From CBDCKN01 sp965219035 (lineage in GTDB: Bacteria > Gemmatimonadota > Gemmatimonadetes > Longimicrobiales > Gaopeijiaceae): a stretch of DNA of 64,000 bases. The translations under genes were made by a program, and so were the position numbers. The DNA is taken from the NCBI GenBank assembly GCA_965219035.1, contig CBDCMR010000004.1, positions 186,001-250,000 on the forward strand, in the 5' to 3' direction. The notes below the pieces were generated by a model. The model saw only the letters and a program-made list of their open reading frames with translations. It did not search any database and was not told the origin of the DNA. This document shows, piece after piece, positions 44,345 through 53,754 of the stretch. The first letter of the stretch is position 1. Every line of letters starts with the position of its first letter.

Positions 44345-46476
44345 TACTTCGCCAGGTCCAGGATTCCTTCGAGGACGTCTTTGGGATGGGGGAGGATGAC
44401 TTCTTCCAGCTGCGGCGCATAGGCGACCCAGGTGTCCATCGACGCCACTCGCCGCACCGGCCCGTCCAGCCAGGGGAAGAGCTCGTCCGCGATGCGGGCC
44501 ACGATCTCCGAGCCGATGCCCCAGGAGAGGGAGTCCTCGTGGGTGACGAGGACCTTGTTGGTCTTCTTCACCGACGTGGCCACAGACTCCATGTCCAAGG
44601 GCGAAAGCGTTCGCAGATCGATGACCTCGCAGTCGATGCCGTGCTGGTCCGCCGCTGTCTTCGCGGCGTCCAGGGAGCGCTTCACCAGGGCGCCGCACGT
44701 CACGATGGTCAGATCCGAGCCCGGGCGGACCACCTTCGCCTTGCCGAAGGGGATCATGAAGTCTTTGCCCGGATACCGGCCCTTGTTGTGGACCTGCCGG
44801 TAGAGGTGCTTGTGCTCCAGGAAGATGACGGGGTCGTCACAGCGGATGGCCGTTCTCAGGAGCCCGTTGGCATCCACGGCGTTGGACGGCAATACCACCC
44901 TGAGGCCGGGTGTGTGCGTGAAGAGCGTGTCCCCCGTCTGTGAGTGGTAGGGACCGCCACCCTTCAGGTATCCCCCGTACGGAACGCGTATCACGACCGG
45001 AGCTGAAAAGGCCCCAGCCGTCCGGTATCGCATGATGGCCAGCTCGTTCCGGATCTGCATGAACGCCGGCCAGATGTAGTCGAAGAACTGGATCTCGACC
45101 ACGGGCTTGAGGCCGCGCTGGGCCATCCCGATCGCCCGACCCACGATGCTGGCCTCGGCAAGGGGAGTGTTGAAGACCCGCAGGCCTCCGAAGCGGCTCT
45201 GGAGGCCGTGGGTCACCTTGAAGACACCCCCTTTGCCCTTCACCTCGGGCAGGATCTCTTCGCGGGAAGCGTCCGCCACGTCCTCCCCGAAGACGAGGAT
45301 GCGGGGATCCCGTTCCAGCTCGTCGCGCATGCAGGCGTTCAGGAGATCGACGACGGTCAGATCTCGATCGTCCGTGAAGTCGGGCGAATCCTCGCTGTCG
45401 AAGTGGGGTCCCGCGGGGTCGACGTCCTCTGAGTAGAGGTGCTGCAACACCGTCTCGGGGGCCGGCTGCGGGTGACTTGCGGCCTCGTCGGCGTCGGCCG
45501 CGACCGACGCCTGGATCTCCTCCTCGAGAGCGTCGAGGGTCTCGGGCGTCGAGATCCCCTGGTCGATGAGGAGCGCCCGTGTCCTCAGGAGTGGATCTCG
45601 CTTGGCCTCCTCCGCCCGCTCGGCCTCGGGCCGGTACATCCGCTCGTCGTCCGACATCGAGTGGGAATATGGTCTGGTCGTATGCGCGTGGACGAGCGCG
45701 GGCCCCTTCCGCGAGCGACAGTGCGCCACGGCCTCCCCGGAAGCCATATAGCTGTCCACCACGTCGGTGCCGTCGCACTCTCGAATGAGAAGATCCGGAA
45801 AGCCCTCCACGAGCTTGGAAATACTCCCGCCCGCCGTGTTGACCTCCACGGGAACCGAGATGGCATACCCGTTGTCCTCGATCAGGAACACGATCGGGAG
45901 CTTGAGATTGCAGGAGACGTTCAGGGCCTCCCAGAACTCACCCCCCGAGGTGGCTCCATCTCCCGCACAGACCAAAACGACTTCGTCCTCTCGGAATCCG
46001 GTGACCTTGTCCTCGAGCTCCGCAACTCGCCCGACGCGCTGCCCGGCCTCGGCGGCTCCCACGGCCTGGAGGAATTGGGTACCAGTGGGCGACGATGCGC
46101 TGGCGATGTTGAACCGTACGTCTCCGAAGTGCGACGGCATCTGCCGGCCTGCGCTGTTCGGATCGTCGTGTGCCCCCACGGCCCCGAGAAGATGGTCGAG
46201 GGGCGTCTGCCCGATGGCGAGGGCTAGCGCACGGTCGCGGTAGTAGAGGTAGAACCAGTCGTGACCGCCGTTCAGGTGGGCGGCCATCGCCACCTGAACG
46301 GCCTCGTGTCCGGCACCCGAGATCTGGAAGAAGATTTTGTTCTGGCGCTTGAGGGCCATCTCACGATCATCCACCCGCCGGGCGGTAACCATGGTTCGGT
46401 ATGCGTCTAGTAACCAGTCGGGGTTGAGGCCCGGCTCGTCCGGTGTCGTGATGATCTCCTTCTCTTTCGTTGCCAT
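44341..46476 (-). CDS. 2-oxoacid (branched-chain type) dehydrogenase E1, alpha and beta fused
   Basis: A 711-residue thiamine diphosphate enzyme. The alpha half (about 1-345) has VLVCAGDGATSGGEFWEALN and IVFLIEDNGYAIS, the GDG-(x)-N cofactor site. The beta half (about 370-711) starts VVDLLNACMRDELERDPRILVFGEDV and includes QSRFGGLRVFNTPLAE and SPLDMESVATSVKKT. Usual as two genes; the fusion is known in several lineages. Part of the branched-chain keto-acid dehydrogenase complex; E2 and E3 are not in the window. Confidence 0.92.
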   Translation of the reverse strand: MATKEKEIITTPDEPGLNPDWLLDAYRTMVTARRVDDREMALKRQNKIFFQISGAGHEAVQVAMAAHLNGGHDWFYLYYRDRALALAIGQTPLDHLLGAVGAHDDPNSAGRQMPSHFGDVRFNIASASSPTGTQFLQAVGAAEAGQRVGRVAELEDKVTGFREDEVVLVCAGDGATSGGEFWEALNVSCNLKLPIVFLIEDNGYAISVPVEVNTAGGSISKLVEGFPDLLIRECDGTDVVDSYMASGEAVAHCRSRKGPALVHAHTTRPYSHSMSDDERMYRPEAERAEEAKRDPLLRTRALLIDQGISTPETLDALEEEIQASVAADADEAASHPQPAPETVLQHLYSEDVDPAGPHFDSEDSPDFTDDRDLTVVDLLNACMRDELERDPRILVFGEDVADASREEILPEVKGKGGVFKVTHGLQSRFGGLRVFNTPLAEASIVGRAIGMAQRGLKPVVEIQFFDYIWPAFMQIRNELAIMRYRTAGAFSAPVVIRVPYGGYLKGGGPYHSQTGDTLFTHTPGLRVVLPSNAVDANGLLRTAIRCDDPVIFLEHKHLYRQVHNKGRYPGKDFMIPFGKAKVVRPGSDLTIVTCGALVKRSLDAAKTAADQHGIDCEVIDLRTLSPLDMESVATSVKKTNKVLVTHEDSLSWGIGSEIVARIADELFPWLDGPVRRVASMDTWVAYAPQLEEVILPHPKDVLEGILDLAKY

Positions 46477-46529
46477 CTATTCCGGGGCATCAGGGTTCGG
46501 TCGGACAGCCGATAAGATAGCCAAACGCC

Positions 46530-48614
46530 CTACGACCGGTATCCGGTTCGCGTACGCAGCTGCTCCGTCAGGGCGTCGGGATCGTTGACCGGTGCGCGAC
46601 AGGCGTAGCCCTCGCAGACGTAGGCCGTGGGCCTGCCGTCTTGTCCCTCTCGATCCTCCAGAAGCGGGATGGCGTGGTCGAGGACCTCCCCTGGGGCCAC
46701 CCCTGCCATGGTCCGGTTCGGAAGGTACGGCGTCAGCGCCGCCCGGTGCAGATCGCCCGTCGCGGGATCGTCCCGCTCTCCGACGATGGCGATCTCGACG
46801 GACGCTGCCACCGTTCGGTCCAGAGCCGAGAGGAGTCGGCCGAATGCCGAGGGGAACCGTGCCATGGACCCGGCCTCGCGGCCGAGAGCCCGCTCGGCGA
46901 TCTCCTGATGTCTGTCATCGCCGAAGAGGTGGGCCGTCCTGAGGAGGAGCTCCACGGCCAGGGAATTCCCGGACGGCGTAGCGTTGTCCATGATGTCGCG
47001 GGGCCGGACGATCAGGTCCTCTCCATCCGACGGAGCGTCGTAGAAGACGCCCACCTCTGCATGCCAGAAGAGCTCGATCATCCGGTCGGTGATCCAACGG
47101 ATCTCGTTCAGCCAGTGCGGCTCGAGGGTAACCTCGTACACTGTGACGAGAGCGTTCCCGACCGCTGCATAGTCCTCCAGGAAGGCGTCGATGCGCGACA
47201 CGCCGTCCTTGTATGACCGGAGAAGCCGGTTGTCCCGGCGCATCTTCGAAAGCACGAAGTCGAGTCCGGAGACGCCGGCCTGCAGGTAGCTCTCGCGTCC
47301 CAGGGCTCCCCCGGCCTCCGCCAGCGCCCTGAACGCCATGCCGTTCCAGCTCGCCAGGATCTTCTCGTCACGGAAGGGGGGCTCCCTGAGATTCCGAGCC
47401 TCCAGCAACAGGTCTCTCGCCTCATGAAGCCGCTCCCGGAGCTGCTCCGACTCCATACCCTCGCTTCGAGCGACGGCCTCCAGGTCGTGAGGAAGGTGCA
47501 GGATGCTCTTTCCCTCGAAGTTCCCGGCGTCGCTCACGTCATAGCAGCGCTCGAAGAGGGTGGCCAGGTCGCTGTCCAGCACCTCCCGGACCTGAGCCGG
47601 GGTCCACACGTAGAAGATGCCCTCCTCACCCTCGGAATCGGCGTCAAGGGCGGAGTAGAAGCCCCCTTCGGGGTCGCGCATGTCCCTCAGCATGTGATCC
47701 AGGGTCCGCTCGGCCGCGTCCCTCAAGTCGGTGTCGCCGGTGGCCTGGAAGGCGTTCAAATAGACCCGCGCGAGGAGGGCGTTGTCGTAGAGCATCTTCT
47801 CGAAGTGGGGCACCAGCCAGCGTGCATCCACCGAGTATCGGTGGAACCCGCCCGCCAGGTGGTCGTGCATGCCCCCACCGGCCATCTTGCGCAGCGTATG
47901 CGTGACGATGCCCAGGGCCTGGTCGTCGCCAGTCCGGGCATGGACTCTCAGGGCGAACTCGAGGGTCACGGGCTGGGGAAACTTCGGCGCACCTCCGAAT
48001 CCACCGTGGGTAGGATCGAAGCGGGAGGAGAGAAAACGGTACGCGTGGTCGAGGAGGCCCGCATCGGCGAGCGTCTCGCCGTCGCTGGTCAGCGGCCCTT
48101 CACCGGCCTCGGCCGTGCTGCGCTCCAGGATCCCTCGGAGCTCGCTGGCGTTCTTCAACACCTCGTTTCGTCTCTCCCCGTAAGCGTTCTGGATGGCGCC
48201 GAGGATCTGACGGAAAGACGGTGATCCGTGGCGGGGCTCCGGCGGGAAGTACGTGCCTCCGTAGAAGGGCTCGCCTTCTGGTGTGAGGAACGCCGTGAGC
48301 GGCCACCCCCCTTGTCCCGACATGGCTTGAACGGCCCGCATGTATACGGAGTCGATGTCGGGCCTCTCTTCCCGGTCCACCTTGATGTTCACGAAGCTCT
48401 GGTTCATGACCTCTGCGGTGGCCGGATCCTCGAACGACTCCCTCTCCATGACGTGACACCAATGGCACGCCGAGTAACCGATGGAAAGGAGGATGGGAAC
48501 GTCCCGCTCCCTGGCTCGGGCGAAGGCCTCATCCCCCCAAGGGTACCAGTCCACGGGGTTCTCGGCGTGTTGGAGGAGGTAGGGACTGCTCTCTTGAGAC
48601 AGGCGATTGGCCAT
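46530..48614 (-). CDS. DUF255 thioredoxin-domain protein (YyaL/SPATA20 family)
   Basis: About 694 residues from ATG 48614, preferred because GGGAG lies six bases upstream and homology starts at MANRLSQESSPYLLQHAENPVDWYPWG. The N-terminal thioredoxin-like domain has SACHWCHVM with a CxxC. The rest resembles an (alpha/alpha)6 barrel, with HDHLAGGFHRYSVDARWLVPHFEKMLYDNALL and ASWNGMAFRALAEAG. The family may act in sugar-epimerase or thiol chemistry; no defined role. It is upstream of the E1 gene on the same strand. Confidence 0.9.
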   Translation of the reverse strand: MANRLSQESSPYLLQHAENPVDWYPWGDEAFARARERDVPILLSIGYSACHWCHVMERESFEDPATAEVMNQSFVNIKVDREERPDIDSVYMRAVQAMSGQGGWPLTAFLTPEGEPFYGGTYFPPEPRHGSPSFRQILGAIQNAYGERRNEVLKNASELRGILERSTAEAGEGPLTSDGETLADAGLLDHAYRFLSSRFDPTHGGFGGAPKFPQPVTLEFALRVHARTGDDQALGIVTHTLRKMAGGGMHDHLAGGFHRYSVDARWLVPHFEKMLYDNALLARVYLNAFQATGDTDLRDAAERTLDHMLRDMRDPEGGFYSALDADSEGEEGIFYVWTPAQVREVLDSDLATLFERCYDVSDAGNFEGKSILHLPHDLEAVARSEGMESEQLRERLHEARDLLLEARNLREPPFRDEKILASWNGMAFRALAEAGGALGRESYLQAGVSGLDFVLSKMRRDNRLLRSYKDGVSRIDAFLEDYAAVGNALVTVYEVTLEPHWLNEIRWITDRMIELFWHAEVGVFYDAPSDGEDLIVRPRDIMDNATPSGNSLAVELLLRTAHLFGDDRHQEIAERALGREAGSMARFPSAFGRLLSALDRTVAASVEIAIVGERDDPATGDLHRAALTPYLPNRTMAGVAPGEVLDHAIPLLEDREGQDGRPTAYVCEGYACRAPVNDPDALTEQLRTRTGYRS

Positions 48615-49100
48615 TGGGACTCCCGGGCTTTGACGAGAAGACACCTTAGTCGAGGCCGCTTGATCCGACCACTTACCCCAGAAAGCTCACGGCTTTCCCG
48701 GCAAGCGGGGGAGCTTCTCGGGAGCGATGATCGTTGAATTCGTTCGGGGGCGTAGGTAGATTCTGGTATCAAATGTTTCCAGACGCATTTTCGACGGCTC
48801 CACAACCGTTAGAATCCGCTTGGAATCGATACATTTACGGCTGGCGAAGGCAGCGATTCGAAAGCCTTCGCTCATCCAGGGACTTCTGGGCACAGCCTGG
48901 GCGTTCAGGTCGAATGGATGGTACTTGCGGCCCCCCTTCCTCCCCATTCCGCCGAGAGGCTACATGAAATGGAGGATGGAGACCGCATACGGGGATGCGG
49001 AGGCGGTGCCTCCCCTGGCAGAGATGGAGCGGTATATCTGCTGGGGGTCTGAGATGCGGAAGCGCATGAAGCGGAAGCGCATGAAAGTGAAGACAGCACC
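48615..49100 (+). other. Intergenic region with a candidate promoter and a tandem duplication
   Basis: No confident gene in 486 bp. TTGAAT (48734-48739), a 17-bp spacer and TAGATT (48757-48762) could be a promoter for the downstream genes. A 15-bp tandem duplication GCGGAAGCGCATGAA lies at 49056-49085. An open frame of 46 codons from 48964 overlaps the next gene but its sequence is not persuasive. Confidence 0.45.
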
Positions 49101-49472
49101 GTGACCAAACTCGTTCTCATGATCATCTTCGGCTTCGTCGCGGCGTTGTATTTTCCCGACAGTCGCCAGATGATCATTGACGAGGCCATGCCGGTTCTCC
49201 AACCCGTTCTCGTCTGGAATGCGGAGCGGGAGATGGAGGATCTGTCGAGAGCCGTGCGGAGGCAGCAGCGCGAGACCTATCGACTTCCGAATCGCCGCGA
49301 GTGGAGTACGTGGCTGGAAACCAACTTCTCCGGAGACGCTGGCATCGATCCCTGGGGACGGGCCTACAACTACCAGTCGTGGGCCGACTCTTTCGCGATC
49401 CGATCCTTCGGGCCGGACGGCCAGCAAGGGAACGAAGACGACCTTCGCGTCTCCAAGCGTCGCCCGTTCTAG
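49101..49472 (+). CDS. Small membrane-anchored protein with GspG-like C-terminal domain
   Basis: A 123-residue protein (GTG start) with one N-terminal hydrophobic helix (LVLMIIFGFVAALYF) and a soluble domain ending in DPWGRAYNYQ and FGPDGQQGNEDDLRVSK. That calcium-loop pattern (DPWGxxYxY...GPDGxxGxxDD) is typical of the major pseudopilin GspG. The usual prepilin cleavage motif is not evident, so it may be a derived or soluble-domain homologue. Secretion role uncertain. Confidence 0.62.
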   Translation: MTKLVLMIIFGFVAALYFPDSRQMIIDEAMPVLQPVLVWNAEREMEDLSRAVRRQQRETYRLPNRREWSTWLETNFSGDAGIDPWGRAYNYQSWADSFAIRSFGPDGQQGNEDDLRVSKRRPF

Positions 49473-49535
49473 CGGCTTCTCCGGCCGCTCTATTCACCCG
49501 ACTAGCCCGGACCCGGACCCGGTGATTCCCGCGCC

Positions 49536-51425
49536 ATGATCGAGTGGATCGGCGCTAATATGGCGGTCTACGGTCCTCTGTTCGTGGGAGCCATGGCCAT
49601 GTTCGAGACCGCTCTCATCATCGGTCTCGTTCTGCCGGCGGAGCCGACCATCATCGTCGCCACGGCTTTCGCCCTCGAGGGTCACTTCAGCTTCCGGGCG
49701 GTGGTGGTTGCCGCCCTGGTGGGCGCCGCACTCGGTGACTCATGCGGCTTCATGCTGGGACGCTTCGGAGGTCGTCGCTTCTTGCGGAGCAAGGGCCGTC
49801 TGGCCAGGAGCGCCCGGCGCCACCAGGATCGGAGTTCGGCACTTTTCGAGAGGCACGGCGTGCTGTCCATCAGCCTCGCCCGCATTATCCCGTTCGCACG
49901 CACCCTCATGCCCCTGGCGGCCGGCTCGACACGAGTCTCCTATCGGCGTTTTCTCGTGTTCGACTTCCTGGGCGTCGCCGCCTGGGGGGTCTTGGGCTTG
50001 GGTTTCGCCTTTGGCGCGGCGCGGGGTTGGCAGGTGAGCGTAGAATCCCTGGGCACGGGATGGGCTGCCATCGTGGCCGTCATCGCGGTGGTGCTGTTTC
50101 TGGCGGTCAAGGGTCGCATCCTCGGGTCGTCGAGCGCACTGGGCCCGGTCTCCATCGGACTCACCGGCAACCTTGCGGCCGGCAAGTCGGCGGTTGGCGG
50201 GTGTTGGGCGGAGGCTGGAGTGCCCGTGGTCAGCGCCGACGAGCTGTCTCGCGAGGCGGTGAAGCCGGGGAGCCCGGGCCTGGCGGCCGTCGTGGAGGTC
50301 TTCGGCGAAGGAGTACTGAATGAAGACGGCTCCCTGGACAGGGCTGCCCTCGGGGCCAGGGTGTTCCAGGACGAGGAGGCCCGAGCCACCCTCGAAGCGA
50401 TCCTCCATCCACGTATCTGGGTGCTGCGGGACCGGTGGATGAGGGAACGGCTCGCGGAGGGCGCCTCGCTCACTGTATCGGAGGTACCCCTCCTGTTCGA
50501 GGCGGGCCTCGAAGGTGACTTCGACGTGACCGTCCTGGTGGACGCTCGAGAAGACGTGCGGCTCGCTCGGCTCACCGGCGAGCGAGGCCTCGACGCCAAG
50601 GAAGCACGCAACATCATGGCCAGCCAGATGGAGCCCGGCCTCAAGAGAGACAGGGCCGATCACGTGCTGGTCAACGAGGGCACGCTCGAGGAGCTGGAGG
50701 ACTCGGCTTCCCAGCTCCTGGCCCAGATACGGAAGGAGGCCCGAGTGGGGCAGGGCCCGCCCTCGGGACGCATCAGGATCGACATGCACCTCCACACGCG
50801 GGCCTCCTTCGATTGCCTCTCCGATCCGCGCCTTGTCATCGAGGCGGCCAGAGCGAAGGGGGTCCAGCGCATCGCCATCACCGATCACAACCGCCTGGCC
50901 CTGGCGCTGGAGATGGCGAAGGCGTTTCCGGATGCCGTGATCCCCGGCGAGGAGGTGAAGACAGCCGAGGGGATCGACGTGATCGGTCTCTACCTCCGGG
51001 AGGAGATCCCCAAAGGGATGTCCGCCAGGGAGGTCTGCCGTCTGGTCCGTGAGCAGGGGGGCATCGTGTACCTCCCGCACCCCTACGCCCGCGGCAAGGG
51101 CGCGTCGGGCCGCTACGCCGAAGAGCTTGCTCCATTGGTCGATGTGGTCGAGGTTTTCAACGCGCGGCTTCACCCCGGCAGGCTGAACGAGCCCGGAGAG
51201 GAGTTGGCGGCCCGTTGGGCCAAGATGAGGGGGGCCGGCTCCGATGCTCACACCGTGGGCGAGGTTGCGGGGGCGTTCGTGGAGGTGGCGGATCACCCGA
51301 ACGAGCCGGCAGCCTTCCTGGAAGCCCTGGCGGGGGCCCGAATCAGCGGTGTCGCGACGCCCTGGTCCGTGCACCTGGCCTCCACGTGGGCCAAGGTGAG
51401 GAAGCGACTGCCCTTCTCGGAATAG
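49536..51425 (+). CDS. DedA-CoaE-PHP triple-domain fusion
   Basis: A 629-residue protein without a frame break. Residues 1-195 form a DedA/SNARE-associated membrane domain (LPAEPTIIVATAF, ARIIPFARTLMPLAAGSTRVSYRRFL). Residues 204-400 are a dephospho-CoA kinase: GLTGNLAAGKS (P-loop), SADELSREAVKPGSPG, EVPLLFEAG. Residues 413-629 are a PHP phosphoesterase: DMHLHTRASFDC, AITDHNRLALALEMA, PGEEVKTAEGIDVIGLYL. All motifs look intact. Each part alone is common; the combination is unusual. It may tether CoA synthesis to the membrane or result from fusion of independent genes. Confidence 0.88.
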   Translation: MIEWIGANMAVYGPLFVGAMAMFETALIIGLVLPAEPTIIVATAFALEGHFSFRAVVVAALVGAALGDSCGFMLGRFGGRRFLRSKGRLARSARRHQDRSSALFERHGVLSISLARIIPFARTLMPLAAGSTRVSYRRFLVFDFLGVAAWGVLGLGFAFGAARGWQVSVESLGTGWAAIVAVIAVVLFLAVKGRILGSSSALGPVSIGLTGNLAAGKSAVGGCWAEAGVPVVSADELSREAVKPGSPGLAAVVEVFGEGVLNEDGSLDRAALGARVFQDEEARATLEAILHPRIWVLRDRWMRERLAEGASLTVSEVPLLFEAGLEGDFDVTVLVDAREDVRLARLTGERGLDAKEARNIMASQMEPGLKRDRADHVLVNEGTLEELEDSASQLLAQIRKEARVGQGPPSGRIRIDMHLHTRASFDCLSDPRLVIEAARAKGVQRIAITDHNRLALALEMAKAFPDAVIPGEEVKTAEGIDVIGLYLREEIPKGMSAREVCRLVREQGGIVYLPHPYARGKGASGRYAEELAPLVDVVEVFNARLHPGRLNEPGEELAARWAKMRGAGSDAHTVGEVAGAFVEVADHPNEPAAFLEALAGARISGVATPWSVHLASTWAKVRKRLPFSE

Positions 51426-51435
51426 CGATCGGTCC

Positions 51436-52461
51436 ATGACCTACCACACTCCAGAATCCAGGTCTACGGCCGTCGAGGCGGTCCTGGACGCCTTGGACGG
51501 AATAGAGACGGCCATCCTCACCACGCATATCAACGCTGACGGGGATGGTATCGGATCCGAGGTTGCGCTGGCTGCTTGGCTGCGCGCCCGGGGGACCGAA
51601 GCGCATATCGTGAATCCGACCCTGGTGCCGCAGTCGCTCCGCTTCGTCGTCCCGGACGAGTCGTGGGTGGTGAATCCGTCGACACCGGAGACTCGGGAGC
51701 TCTGTGACGGCGCCGACGTAGCCCTCGTGCTGGACACGGGTGAGGCGCCGCGCATCGGGCGAGTAAAGCCGCTCATCGACGGGCTCACTACGATCGTCGT
51801 CGACCACCACCCTCCCGGAGATCGACCCATCGCGGGTGTCTCGTTCCGCGATCCCACTGCGTGCGCCACGGGCGAGCTCGTGTTCGATATCATCCTGAGG
51901 GCCGGGGGACCGTGGCCCGCTGCGGCCGATCTGGCCATGTACGTGGCCATCCTCACCGACACCGGATCGTTTCGCTTCAGCAACTCCACTCCGTCGAGCC
52001 ACAACATCGTGGCCGAGCTTCTCCAGCGGGGCGTGAGCCCCGGGGACACGTACCGCCGTGTCTACGGTACGTCTTCGCATCGACGGCTGCTGCTGCTGCA
52101 GAGTGCCCTCGGAGAGCTCGAAGTCGACCCCGGCTCCCGAGTCGCATGGATGACCGTGCCGTCCAAGGATTACGAGGAGCTGGGCGCCACCTCCGACGAC
52201 ATCGAGGGACTGGTGGACTACCCACGCTCCGTGGAGGGGGTGGAGGTCGGTCTCCTCTTCCGGAGAACAACCAAAGGTGGTATCAAGGTCTCGTTCCGCT
52301 CCAATGGCGCAGTGGACGTGAACGAGCTGGCCCGCCGCTTCGCTGGTGGCGGTCACGTCCGCGCTTCCGGGGCACTGGTGGAGGGGAAGCTGGAGCAGGT
52401 CCGCAGTGAGGTCGTAGCCGCGACCCTCGCGGCCGTGGAGCTATTGGGCGCCGAGGGGTAA
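51436..52461 (+). CDS. nrnA: DHH-family phosphoesterase, NrnA-like
   Basis: A 341-residue nano-RNase/pAp phosphatase. DHH domain: TTHINADGDGIGSEVAL, LVLDTG, VDHHPPGD (the DHH motif) and LTDTGSFRFSN. The C-terminal DHHA1 domain ends GGGHVRASGALVEG. It degrades oligoribonucleotides of 2-5 nt and/or pAp to AMP. It starts 10 bases after the fusion gene on the same strand. Confidence 0.92.
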   Translation: MTYHTPESRSTAVEAVLDALDGIETAILTTHINADGDGIGSEVALAAWLRARGTEAHIVNPTLVPQSLRFVVPDESWVVNPSTPETRELCDGADVALVLDTGEAPRIGRVKPLIDGLTTIVVDHHPPGDRPIAGVSFRDPTACATGELVFDIILRAGGPWPAAADLAMYVAILTDTGSFRFSNSTPSSHNIVAELLQRGVSPGDTYRRVYGTSSHRRLLLLQSALGELEVDPGSRVAWMTVPSKDYEELGATSDDIEGLVDYPRSVEGVEVGLLFRRTTKGGIKVSFRSNGAVDVNELARRFAGGGHVRASGALVEGKLEQVRSEVVAATLAAVELLGAEG

Positions 52462-52484
52462 GATACAAGCGTTAGCCGGTCGGA

Positions 52485-52961
52485 ATGCCGCCTCCCCGGT
52501 GGAAGCTGCGTCTCCCCGGGCATGCAGCGTGGAGAGACTTCGTGAAGGATGATCGTGGTCCGGGAGTGCCAGAGGCCATCCCGAGGACGCTACAGCTGGT
52601 GGCTCGCAGCCTGGGCGCCGGAGAGATCGACCGCCTCTGGGTATTCCCTCCGCTGATTCGCGGAAGGAGGGAGTGGGGCCTCGTTGCCGCCAGTTGCTTC
52701 GCCGACGGCGGCGCGAGGCGCCTCTACACGGCCCAGTACTCGGCGGAGAGATCGGGAACGAGCCTTACCGTGGACGCGGGGATGGCTGAGGAAGGCCAGG
52801 CACCGCCCGATCGGCTCCCCCGGGTCATGATCGGGGTAGTACGGAGAAGCCAAGTCGACCTCGGTGAGCCCCGGACGGTGGAGATCGCCGGCGACCCCGA
52901 CAAGTTTCAGAAGTTGATGAACGAGTTCGACCCGTCGCTTCTGGAGAACAGTGAGACGTGA
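52485..52961 (+). CDS. Hypothetical protein
   Basis: A 158-residue soluble protein, unrecognised. It has a mixed alpha/beta pattern (LVARSLGAGEIDRLWVFPPLIRGRREWGLVAASCF), no signal and no transmembrane helix. The ATG lies 23 bases after nrnA and the stop overlaps fur by four bases, so it belongs to the nrnA-fur operon. Confidence 0.65.
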   Translation: MPPPRWKLRLPGHAAWRDFVKDDRGPGVPEAIPRTLQLVARSLGAGEIDRLWVFPPLIRGRREWGLVAASCFADGGARRLYTAQYSAERSGTSLTVDAGMAEEGQAPPDRLPRVMIGVVRRSQVDLGEPRTVEIAGDPDKFQKLMNEFDPSLLENSET

Positions 52962-53458
52962 AGACGCTCCACGATCCGTCACCCTTCGTCCGACTCTTCG
53001 GACGCTACCTGAGGGAGCAGGGCCTGCCCGTCACACATCAACGGGAGGCTGTGGCGAAGGTCGTCTTCGGCTCGCACGAGCACCTCTCGGTGGACGAGAT
53101 CGAGCGAGTCCTTCGCTCGAGCGGGCAGCGCATCGGAAAGGCAACCATCTACCGGACGCTGGACCTGCTCGTGAAGAGCAAGCTGGTGGCCGAGCATGAT
53201 TTCGGAGAGGGCTTCAAGCGGTACGAGCACCGCCTTTCGCCGCAGCCGATTCACGAGCATCTGATCTGCCTCAACTGTGGCAAGGTCCTCGAGTTCCAGA
53301 GCCCGGATCTTCCCCGGATCGAGGCCCTCGTCACCGCACGACATGGCTTTCGGCCCGCCCACCACAAGCTGGAGATCTACGGCCTCTGCAGAGAGTGCTC
53401 GGAGGCCGGGATCGAACTCACGCCCGAGGGGCTGTCCTGCCCCATCGAGACCCTGTAG
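52958..53458 (+). CDS. fur: Fur-family metalloregulator
   Basis: A 166-residue DNA-binding repressor. The winged helix is VTHQREAVAKVVF to GKATIYRTLDLL. Regulatory metal sites: HEHLICLNCG, with CxxC, and a second CxxC in CREC at the C-terminus that holds the structural zinc. Fur versus PerR versus Zur cannot be decided here. GTG start overlaps the upstream gene by four bases; the TAG stop is part of the family-A element. No obvious Fur box was seen in the window. Confidence 0.9.
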   Translation: MKTLHDPSPFVRLFGRYLREQGLPVTHQREAVAKVVFGSHEHLSVDEIERVLRSSGQRIGKATIYRTLDLLVKSKLVAEHDFGEGFKRYEHRLSPQPIHEHLICLNCGKVLEFQSPDLPRIEALVTARHGFRPAHHKLEIYGLCRECSEAGIELTPEGLSCPIETL

Positions 53459-53731
53459 AGGCCTGTTGAAGAAGTGGGGTGCGGCCGCGCGAAGGGGTCT
53501 TGCGGAGATCAGAGAAGGAACGATGACGAGGCGGAGCAGGGCTACGGCGAGGAAGAGAGACGCACTATGGGCCCGCAACCCCCCTTCGCCCAACGGGTTA
53601 GGGCGGCACGGGGCCATCTCCGTTGTTGGAACTCCTTGCCGTAGCTATGGCTATGACTGCGGAGCTCCGCCTAGGATCTGGCCCCGTGGCGCTCCTGACG
53701 CGGCTCGCCCCACTTCTTCAACAGGCCTCTA
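53456..53731. repeat. Family A inverted-repeat element, copy 3
   Basis: A 276-bp element with a perfect 24-bp terminal inverted repeat (53456-53479 and 53708-53731), each end including a flanking TA. Interior blocks match copies 1 and 2. The left TAG is the fur stop codon. The next gene's most likely start is GTG 53755, 24 bases beyond the right end. Confidence 0.9.
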
Positions 53732-53754
53732 GCCGCACCCACCACATCCCTTCC

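Noticed and set aside
48964..49104. A 46-codon frame ending in a Lys/Arg-rich tail
   Set aside because: No ribosome site, overlaps the next gene, and the basic end is produced by a 15-bp tandem duplication.
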